11,889 bases of DNA. Origin: Paramecium sonneborni. Its lineage: Eukaryota; Ciliophora; Oligohymenophorea; Peniculida; Parameciidae. Position numbers and translations under genes: made by a program. Where the stretch lies: NCBI GenBank assembly GCA_905182985.1, contig CAJJDN010000278.1, positions 23,101 through 34,989 on the forward strand, read 5' to 3'. Shown one piece after another: positions 1 through 8,470 of the stretch. Each line of letters opens with the position of its first letter. Position 1 is the first letter of the stretch. Under the pieces are notes generated by a model that saw nothing but the letters and a program-made list of their open reading frames with translations, did no database searches and had not been told where the DNA came from.

Positions 1-32
1 TTAAACAATTATTTTTATTATAAAATAGTTAA

Positions 33-59
33 TAATCTTAATAATTCTTATTAAGATTA
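33..59. other. Perfect 12-bp hairpin
   Basis: A 12-bp inverted repeat, arms 33-44 and 48-59, with a 3-nt loop (ttc). It lies just beyond the 3' side of the minus-strand coding remnants that end near 105, so it could form at the end of such a transcript. Ciliate RNA polymerase II genes do not use hairpin terminators, and inverted repeats arise easily in DNA this A+T-rich. No function is claimed. Confidence 0.4.
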
Positions 60-104
60 ATCTAGTTATATAGAAATTGTAAATTTTTATTAAAATCTCT
101 CAAT

Positions 105-3100
105 ATCAATATTAAAAACCTCTACAATTACAAGTTAAGAAAATAATTATAAACTTATACTCTAATTGGTTGATTTATAAAGATTTTTCTAATTCATTTT
201 TTAAATATTTAAAGGTTTGATTTAGAATTAATAATTTTTTTTCATCCAAGTTAAAACTATATTTTGGAAATTTATTTTTCATCATTTATCTATACTGATT
301 CTTGAAATATAATTTTATTGTTATGTTATGATTATGATTCATGTTTATGCCTTTTTGTTTGACAATAATTTCCTTCCTTGACATCTTTATCATCGTAATA
401 TCAAGCTAAATTAAAGTTGCTTTTTGTGTTGGAATAATAAAAATGGAAAACATATGAATTGGACTGGAATCAAAATAAGCATTCTTGCTTTAAAAAAAGT
501 AACTAGTTACATTCCAAAAGATTCTTCTAATCACATAAAATTAAATTTTTATAATGTATATATATTTTATCAATATAACTTTTGATTATTTCTTATTAAA
601 AGTTATCTATATGAAATGAGCCCATTTCATATATGCTAAATAAGTAAAAATCATTAAATCCATGTTCTCTAAAAATATTCAATTTAATGATATAATTCAC
701 TTACTGGTTTATTGAAAAATTTTAACTCTCCTAGCTGTCTATAATTCATAATTAAAATTCTCTTTTGTGGTTAATCTTTTGTAATTCACTTTGATGAATA
801 CCTTATTCAATATTATTTAAAAATCAGATGTGCTCAATAATCATATAGGTAATTTCTAAATGTTTTTCATTAAATTAGAATATACCCAAATATAATTCTT
901 TATTCTTGGAGATTCTTCATTAATTTCGGATTAATACTATTAAACAATTGCTATAAAATTCTTTAGAAACTCTCTTCATTGTACGATACATCCCTCTATT
1001 CTTACAGTATAATTTTATGTTTATAATACTCATATTGATCAGATTTTTATCCTAACTTAAGTTTATCATTTAATCAACTAACTATGATATATAGTTATAA
1101 ATTTTAACAAATCAAAAAACCTTTAAATCAATTACACATTTACTATTGATTATCATTTAAATATACAAATATTCTGATCATTTAGAAATGCATTTTCTAT
1201 ATTCGTTTAAATTTATTTTGATCATACCTCCGGTATAAGAGTGTTCTTACTATTTATAATAATAATTAAAATAATAAACAAATGTTTATATTTAGGATTT
1301 CATAAAATAAAGAAGAAAATATTTTCCTTCTGATAATCATAACCTTCATTTGAAAATTGTAATTTTTTTTTCTGCTTCTTTGATATAATTAGATTTATTA
1401 TCTGTATAATTCAGCTTTTAATCTTTAATTCTTGGGTATAGAAGTAATCCTATATAAAAGGAAATATACCATTCTTTAATGCATTAATAAATTATTCACT
1501 TTCAAAGTTTTGATTAATCTACAACTTATTGTAAGAAAGGACTTTTTAATTCCTTCATCATTATTGCCTAAACAAAATTAGAATAAAAATATCATCAAAT
1601 AATAACTTTGTAGTAAATGGGATTGGTTTTACAAAAGATAACTATATTCTTCAAATAAATTAAGAGCTCTTTCTATAAAAATAAAATTTTATTTACCATT
1701 TATTATTCAAATGTAATTATATGAAATTACACAAATTATTAATTTCAATGGTTTTTTTTCTTTAATTATTAATCTTCTCATTTTATACAAACCAAAAAAA
1801 TATATTGTTACTGCCTGTTTCAATATTAACTTGTAATGAATTTCGATATAAATTAATTTTTAGATTTTATTTATTCAATTGATTATTGCTTAAAACATGA
1901 ATATTTATCAATAAATAAGGATGATTGACATCTTCTTATTCTAATATAATATCAAAATTTACATCTTCTAACTTATTTTTTTAAGATTTGCTAAAATTTC
2001 ACCAATTCAGACACGTAATTCTTTGACAGTTATTACATTTACCTCTAATTATACCCTTCACTTTTATTTCAAAAAAATTAAGCAATTAATTATTTTGCTA
2101 TTTTATGAATTAATTTAAACTATCTTATTCAATAATTCAATAAACGATCCACTAAATTATTATATTAGAGAGTTCTTTTATATTGATAAAATTTATTTTT
2201 CAGTGTGAACTGTCTCTATATGAAGGCATCTTTTTTTAAAAATATCTACTAAAGATGGAATATTAAACTCAATATTTTTCATACTTTTTTCTAATTTCTT
2301 AAACTAAAGAGAATTTAAAAGTTTTTGAAACATTACTTTTTATATAACACTATTATTCTTGATTGCAAACAATACTTTATTTTTAAGAAATGCATCAATA
2401 AAATCATCATATATTTTAAATTATCTTTAAATTACTTTCCTATTATTTTTTAACCAAAATTCTCACCCTCATAAACTTTGCAATTTAGAAATCTATCTCT
2501 TTTCAAAGGAAAGTTAAAACCTATATATGAAGCTGTAATTTCTTAATCATCTCCTACATCAATTTAATAAGTAACAGTAATTATAAATCCAAATATTTCA
2601 AAAAATTTTTTTAAAAAGCATAAAATTTAAGTTAGCAATTGAAAAAACTCTGTCTTTTCTAAATCCGTATCTTAATATATTGCTTAAGAAAATTATTGTC
2701 AATTAACAAATCTGCATATTTCCTAAAAATTTCTTCTTTAGTCCGCTTTTCTTATTCTTAAGATTTTTTTATTATTTTGTCATATTTTCAATCTACTTTT
2801 AGGAAATTCATACTTCCGAATTTTAAATTCTAAGATAATTCTAATTATTATTATTTATGTGGTACATAATGAATCTTATCATTCATAAGATGGATTAATA
2901 TATAAAAATTATTTGCCAAATGGTTTTGGATTGTTCTTTCTAATATTTTTGATCCAGATTATTATTAAATATTATATGAAAGATAACTGTTAAATAATAT
3001 GGTTGTAGAATATACTTTATCAATAATAATTTGTTCCCATTTTAACCTGAGTGTAAAGAATAAAAGCATTTTATAGGAGGAAAATTACTAATAAATAGTA

Positions 3101-3186
3101 TAAAAAGACTCAAAACATAATATTGTAATGTGAAAATTCAAGTGATTAATATTAATTTTTTAATAATATATAAAGTACAAATGTTT
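105..3186 (-). pseudogene. Decayed protein gene(s), unrecognised family
   Basis: Under the ciliate code the minus strand shows a chain of coding-like segments broken by TGA codons and frameshifts. The best are 3186-2791 (includes WEQIIIDKVYSTTILF and an internal Met at 3069), 2787-2700 (KRTKEEIFRKYADLL), 2698-2410 (GFIITVTYQIDVGDDQEITA, then KRDRFLNCKVYEGENF), 2410-2100 (YDDFIDAFLKNKVLFAI), and 2080-1650 (KGIIRGKCNNCQRITC, then NHPYLLINIHVLSNNQ). Weaker pieces follow at 1570-1330 (FINALKNGIFPFIQDYF), 960-700 and 400-105 (NYCQTKRHKHES, then DEKKLLILNQTFKYLKNELE). In-frame TGA codons include 2790-2788 and one near 2003. Mixed polar and hydrophobic composition, with breaks at homopolymers and TA runs, fits a dead gene of about 1000 codons, or two adjacent ones. 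I do not recognise the family. The short Cys-rich stretch near 2040-1995 may bind zinc. The strand call is firmer than the exact limits. Confidence 0.6.
608..633. other. Perfect 11-bp hairpin inside decayed coding region
   Basis: Arms 608-618 and 623-633 are exact reverse complements around a 4-nt loop (agcc). The arms contain G/C pairs, which makes it stand out from the A/T-only palindromes common here. It lies in a stretch where minus-strand coding remnants are weakest (540-700). It may be chance, a regulatory palindrome or a mobile-element relic. Nothing nearby decides between these. Confidence 0.4.
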
Positions 3187-3194
3187 TCAATCTT
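3070..3194. promoter_or_regulatory. Putative shared promoter region between divergent pseudogenes
   Basis: The minus-strand remnant has its only upstream Met at 3069, and the plus-strand remnant begins with ATG at 3195. This leaves about 125 bp between divergent starts, a spacing normal for compact Paramecium intergenic regions. The stretch is almost pure A/T. No specific motif can be named, and the call rests only on gene layout. Confidence 0.25.
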
Positions 3195-4080
3195 ATGAGT
3201 AATAATGGAAGTATTGATCAATAAAAAGAATTTTCAAGAAAATTAAGTGATAAGTAAATGATTATTAAATTTTGTATTTAATTTCATATTCTTAAAAAAA
3301 AAATTAGTTTGGAAATAGTCAATTTTGAATAATCTGATTGAAAAATGAAGAAAAAATTATAATTTACATTTGAAAACCTTATAGCATTAATGATAAAAAT
3401 TCAAATCAAAAGCAATAAATTAAATAATTTACAATAATTTGAATAATTTTAAATTAAAAAAACTCAGATTAATATCTACAAAATTATTACTTAGAAATAT
3501 AATCCAGTTGAAAAAATAAACAAGGTACAATTAGTGTGAACTCATATTTAAGTTATTCCAAAACAACCATAAATATCTATAACATCTACTACACAAAATT
3601 TCAAGACCGAGCCAAAAGCAGATCAACCACATTAATCAATTATGGAATAATCTTACCTTTGAGAGAAAAAATTGTGAAAAATTATTTTATAAGAAATTGA
3701 AAAGATTAAAATGACAATCAAGTAATTCTAAGAAATATTAGGTAGTAAAAAATTAAAATAATCAATTAATTGAATTTTATGACATTCAAAGAAAAAATAC
3801 AGAAGCTATGTAACGAAATTGAACTCAAGTTTATCAATTTCATTACAGAAAATCTTAAATAATAAGAAAAACTTATTTTGTAAATGCTGAACTTGAAATC
3901 ATCAAAAAGTAGAATGGGTCTTATAGAATTAACAATTATTTATATCCATTATTAGAATCGTATGAATAAAAGAATACAATTACCTTTGATTTCTAACGTT
4001 TAGTATTGATCAAGTCTCATCAAAATTAAATCATAAATTGTCAAATATTATCACACTATTTAAAAATTATACAGGGTTGA
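3195..4080 (+). pseudogene. Decayed coiled-coil/charged protein gene, unrecognised
   Basis: Starting at ATG 3195, one reading frame stays coding-like for well over 150 codons but meets TGA at 3339-3341, 3537-3539 and 3660-3662, with more after that. Between the stops the translation is protein-like: a Lys/Gln/Asn-rich start, FTFENLIALMIKIQIKSNKL, a Pro/Thr/Gln linker (VIPKQPQISITSTTQNFK), then KIILQEIEKIKMTIKQFQEI. The frame then shifts. Later pieces read ELKFINFITENLKQQEKLIL and NNYLYPLLESYEQKN, then FDFQRLVLIKSHQN, ending at TGA 4078-4080. Two or more frameshifts plus several TGAs make it non-functional as read. One nucleotide change turns the common Gln codon TAA into TGA, an easy route to such stops. 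The family was not recognised. It may be the 5' part of the same ancient gene as the next plus-strand remnant. Confidence 0.55.
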
Positions 4081-4372
4081 GAATCACTCAAAATACTATT
4101 ATCCTAGGTATATCTTGTTTATATACACTAAACTGTTAATTTATTGGTTAACAATATTATTTATAAAGTAATAAATTAATTATTAAATATAAAATATTAC
4201 TAATCGTCATAAATAACTGTAAATGTAAAAATATTAAATATATTTACTAATCCCTCATAATTGTCACGACACATTAGTTATTTAATACCCATAAAAAGCA
4301 TCAACAATTAAATGTATAAATAATTAAAATATAAAAGCATTTTTAAGGTTTAATATAGAATAAATCGTATAG

Positions 4373-5339
4373 ATGAAACAGACAAATCTATAATTGGATG
4401 CAGTTAAAAGTATTGATAGACTATTAAGGGCAGAATTTATAGATAATTTAAGACCAGATCAATAATAAAAGATAATCTTTGGGGTAGAAAAAGAATTATT
4501 GTTTAGGAATTTCAATGAAATTATTAGTTTATGTATGAGTAAAGAAAGGCCATAAATCTAATCTGTTAATATAAATGAAATTGCTATTATTTTGATTAAA
4601 TAGTGATAATTTCAATTGATAAATGGATTAAGGTAAATGGTCTGTAAATATTTTGATAAATATAACTTTTTTGAACGATTATGACTAAGCCTTAAAAACT
4701 TTTGAGGAATAAGTGTTATTCTTAAATTATTAATTACTAAATTAAATATTTTTATTACTCTGATTATTATTAATTTTATTTAATAGTTTTATTGATCATA
4801 GCAAAAATAAAAATAATTTGAAATAACTTCTTAATATGAAATTTTCAAACAAACCTAGTTTAAGACACTAAAATCTTCTAAATTTAATATAATTACAACT
4901 TAATAAAGAACTCCAGAATCTACAAAATTAATCAAATGTACTCTCACTTTTCAAACATTCGTTAAATTCAGGCAGACTAAGCGAATTGAACTCTGAAATC
5001 AAATTTTATATTTTAATCACCAACTTTAGATTTAAATATCCCCCTAAAAATTGATACCATAATTACAAATAAGTGATTTATATAAGGACGATAATTAAAT
5101 TAAGGATAATCACTTTGAAAAATTATGGAAATTAATCATTATCTAAAGAAATAAAACAAGAACTTAAATTATCTATCAAAACTTTGGCTTAAAAGGATGC
5201 TGAATTAGATAGAATTTAAGAATGTATTTCTAAAGTTAATTGAGATGATATCATTGCTTAATATTTTGGACTTAATCAACTTCGAAAATTACTTAACTTC
5301 AAGTATCCAAAAAACCAAAAAAATTCATAAAATCAATGA
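4373..5339 (+). pseudogene. Decayed gene with intact 77-codon N-terminus, unrecognised
   Basis: ATG 4373 opens 77 clean codons (with KSIDRLLRAEFIDNLRPDQQ and KELLFRNFNEIISLCMSKER) ending at TGA 4604-4606. The same frame continues as QLINGLRQMVCKYFDKYNFF to TGA 4682-4684. A one-base shift there restores YDQALKTFEEQVLFLNY. That frame goes on past another TGA into LNLIQLQLNKELQNLQNQ and then TGA 5052-5054. A last piece reads KEIKQELKLSIKTLAQKDAE and LDRIQE, with TGA at 5241-5243 and 5337-5339. The central and 3' parts look like an amphipathic coiled coil (Leu/Gln/Lys/Glu heptad-like). At least one frameshift and four internal TGA codons argue for a dead gene. It converges with the minus-strand repeat pseudogene. 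The family was not recognised. Confidence 0.6.
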
Positions 5340-5541
5340 CAAAACGAATCCAAATTCATTAGAAAAATTTTGAATCTCAATCAAAATAATGTAAATGATA
5401 ATATAATCAACAAAAATCTAGAAACCTAAATATTATTTTTCACTTATAAGTTTATTCTCATAAAAATCCAAGGAGCAAATTAAATCAATAAAAACTTAAT
5501 TCAATAATGTAAATATATCATATTATTGATATTTTCAATCC

Positions 5542-7697
5542 TCAAATTTTTTCTTTTTAAAGTTTTTAATTTTTTTTTATATCGATTTCCACCTAGATTC
5601 CAATCTTATTACCTTTTTGATTATATTGACCATTATAAGTTATTTAAACAAAATCTTTAAACCCTTTGTGCACTTCCACCCAACTTCAAATCTTTTTCTA
5701 ACTTCCTTCTTAATCATATGATCCATCACCACTAAAACATATAAATATTCCTTAAAATTATATAATATTTACATAGTTTTATAACCAAATTCATTATCAT
5801 ACATAATATCCCATCTACCAACCTTCATACCTTCCACGTTATATTCACCAGCATAAATGATTTACCTATTAATCCAAAACCTTTTATCCAACTCTTTCCA
5901 CTTTCCTACCTTATTTTAATTACCTTCTTGATCATATGATCCCCCACCGTTAATCGTAAATAAGTCCTTATACCCAGATATATATTACATTTGATTTCCT
6001 TTATATACATAATATTCCATGTACCAATCTTCAGACCATTCAGATCATAATCTCCGCTATAAATGATTTAATTATAATCTTTGAACGCTTCATCCAACTC
6101 TATCCATTTTCCTATTTTTTTTTCTAACCTTCTTAATCATAAAATCTCCGTGTTGTATTCAACATTATAATTGACTTATTTCTCATGCCTAAACCCTTCA
6201 TCCAATCCTACCCACTTTCCAATCTTTTTTTAATTTCCTTCATTATCATATGATCCACCACCACTAATCAAATAAAATTCCTTATACTTATATATAATTT
6301 ACATTTAATCTCCTTCATAATAGATTTCCCATCTACCTACTTTTAAATTGTTTTTCATTTTGCCAAAATAAATTAAATTATTAATCCTAATACAATATTT
6401 AGTATTGATACTTTTAGTTTGTAACTATTTCTCTATTTCATATCTAAAATAACCACTAAAGGAGGATATTAGTATATTATACATAAATTTTTGATATTTG
6501 TAAATTTCCCAGAGAGACAAGAACCCTATTTAGAACCATCGCTCAGTTCTAACCATTTTCCAATTTTAACCTCCTTACCATTTTCATCATGAGCTCCTCC
6601 TCCTCTAAGAGATTAATCACTGTTCTTATATTTTATAATTCTTCCAATTATAACTCCACTAACCTATTCTTTTACCTTTTTAATAATAACCTACTTCTAG
6701 TATTTATTTTTGACTAAATTAGTTTGTCATAATTAATACTCCCAATAGTTCTCACATAAATCGATCCAATTACCCTCCTTTTCTCCTATAATATTGTAAG
6801 AACCCCCTCCAATATTTTGTCCCTTCCAAAAGTAATTCCATTATTTGATTTTATAGCCTTTCACTCAATATTGACCTCTGAACTCTAAATATTTTTATTA
6901 TTCCATATTATAGATTATTTCTTCATTTTTTGATCCTATATTATTTTTCTCTCTAATTAATATAAACTTATTTTACATTCGTAATATTTGTCCATCTTTT
7001 TAATAAACCTTATCTCCATTTTTTAATGTTATGAGATCAAATTTAGTTTATCTTAAATTATTATTGACATTCTCTAATCCATCTAAGGGAATGGTAGTTT
7101 CAATTTATATTTGAACACTTCGATATAAATGAAAAATTACAATTTTTATCCCATATTATTGATCACATGGCAAGATTAGTATAAATTTTAGACTATTCTA
7201 TTTAGAAGGTCCCCTACATTTAAATTTAAGAACTAAGTGTGTTTTTTTTTTTCATATATTCTTCAAAAGTATTTCCTTCTAGAAAATGCACAAGAAAATT
7301 TAATTCAGAATTAGAGCACTCAAATGGGGACAAATCTTGGTTTATCAAATTTAGAAATCTTTCATCCATCTTTTTCTCATCGATCTAAATTGCTTAGATT
7401 TATTCTGTGATACTAGAAAATATTTAAAAATTTCTTTATCTATTCGATGTAGGATTCTTTTTAAAATTTATTTAGATTAATTTTGTCTTAATTAATCCTC
7501 CATGCTTAATTTTTAAGACTTTTCCAATAATTATTAAATGAATTTTTTTCTGATAAGACTTATTCATGAGGTAAACCAGGATCTAAAATTCATTCCATAC
7601 AAATTTTTCTTTAAATTTAAGGTTTGTTTTTGTCTTTGTAAATGCCTCCTATTGGAATATTTGGAGGTTATTCACAATGTTCCTAATTCATCATCAT
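5542..7697 (-). pseudogene. Broken MORN-variant-like repeat protein gene
   Basis: The start is ATG 7697 (three Met codons in a row), the final TGA 5544-5542. The N-terminal 120 residues contain HCEQPPNIPIGGIYKDKN and KICME, then TGA at 7592-7590 where a Cys would fit a zinc-binding CxxC, then ILDPGLPHEQVLS. A helical segment follows (KMDERFLNLINQDLSPF), then LKNGDKVYQKDGQILRM. The C-terminal half (about 6900-5560) carries glycine/aromatic repeats detailed separately. Lesions are TGA at 7592, 7379, 7165, 6867, 6729 and 5688, and frameshifts near 7379, 7150, 6700-6630, 6520, 6140, 6005 and 5740. Paramecium has many proteins built of such repeats behind a Cys-rich N-terminus (family knowledge). 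The parent was probably an intracellular scaffold of unknown role. Continuous readability across lesions means it died fairly recently. A further open frame, 7851-7675 on the same strand, may be lost 5' coding sequence. Confidence 0.85.
5560..6900 (-). repeat. About six degenerate GGGSYD/KVGRWDI protein repeats
   Basis: Read on the minus strand, the units in order are YLEFRGQY...YKIKQWNYFWKG; GGGSYN...EKEGNWIDLCENYWEY; EVGYYQKGKRIGQWSYNW; RGGGAHDENGKEVKIGKW; FGKMKNNLKVGRWEIYYEG; GGGSYDNEGNQKKIGKW; FYDQEGQKKKIGKWIELDE; SGDYDLNGLKIGTWNIMY; INGGGSYDQEGNQNKVGKW; GEYNVEGMKVGRWDIMY; SGDGSYDQEGSQKK; TYNGQYNQKGNKIGI. Each full unit alternates a GGGSYDxEGxxxKIGKWxELD half with a xxYxGEYxxxGxKVGRWDIxY half. 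This resembles MORN and MORN-variant hairpins (Gly-Tyr-Gly-Trp spacing). The DNA copies are clearly diverged from each other, unlike the TPR array at the right. Confidence 0.85.
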
Positions 7698-8470
7698 AAA
7701 ATTATTTATAACAAAATTTTAGAAACTTAGGTTTTTTAATTATTAAAAAAGACAATGTTTACTTTTCAGAGATGACAAAACTATCAAAAAAAATATGATA
7801 TTATTAATAAACTACTAATATATCAGTGGAGTAGCTTTTGAGATCTCCAGTTCAGGTGAATATAAATGTATCAAAAAAATTTTATGCAACTATTTTCTCA
7901 ATATGCTTAAATTGAAAACAATTTAAAGTCACGCTAAAGAATGTTTTCTGAATTAAAATACCTGATAAATAAGTATTATCTATATTATATTATTTCCTCT
8001 AACCAATTAATTATCTAAACTATTTCAAAAAATTCCATATATTTTTATAAAAAGTTTCTAGGTAATAATAATATAAAATAGTAACTTTTCAATCGTTGAT
8101 CTTAAAAATAAAGATTAATATTGAGATTTCAAATCCATGAATTGGCAACAAAAAAATATTGATCATTTGTTAAACCTATTTGCTATTGAAATTCTTTGCG
8201 AAAAATTAACCACAGTAACTTCATTTAAACACTAAAATTAAAGGAAATTATTATAATTATGGGTCTTTAGTTACAATATTTACTCATCGCAATTATGAAA
8301 ATTCGAATAAAAATAAACGGGTATTAATGTAGATATATCTTGAATTATAAAGCATAACCCTGGTTTTATGTAATTATGACACGTATTGTATTCTGTTTAA
8401 TTCTACTAATCAAAGTTTTTATATAATTATAAATATCATTAATAGAATTAGGAATATATTATTACAAATA
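7698..8470. other. Intergenic region between divergent pseudogene and TPR gene
   Basis: This 773-bp stretch separates two divergent starts and should contain the promoter of the TPR gene, though no defined element can be pointed to. It holds two weak open frames: minus 7851-7675 (possible lost 5' coding of the repeat pseudogene, includes PKFLKFCYKQFYDDE) and plus 8137-8298 (53 codons from ATG, NIDHLLNLFAIEILCEKL). With only one stop codon and this base composition, runs of 50-70 codons are expected by chance. Neither is called as a gene. Confidence 0.4.

Noticed and set aside
1128..1577. A 150-codon minus-strand open frame.
   Set aside because: Its translation is Leu/Ile/Arg/Gln-rich and less protein-like than the other frame over the same bases (FINALKNGIFPFIQDYF), which fits the surrounding remnant better.
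105..5544. TGA as a sense codon in this organism, which would make the broken genes intact.
   Set aside because: The TPR gene has no TGA in 926 codons and uses TGG for Trp. The remnants also need frameshifts, which recoding of TGA cannot explain.
5335..5560. A further plus-strand open frame after TGA 5337-5339.
   Set aside because: It is low-complexity Asn/Ile/Lys/Phe sequence, overlaps the antisense pseudogene end, and its length is ordinary for a code with one stop.
8137..8298. A 53-codon plus-strand open frame upstream of the TPR gene.
   Set aside because: It has no recognisable motif, its length fits chance, and no intron or neighbour supports it.
1..8470. Paramecium internal eliminated sequences bounded by TA with TAYAG-like ends.
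   Set aside because: Words such as tatagttat occur, but in this A+T-rich DNA they are expected by chance, and no convincing inward pair interrupts a good frame.
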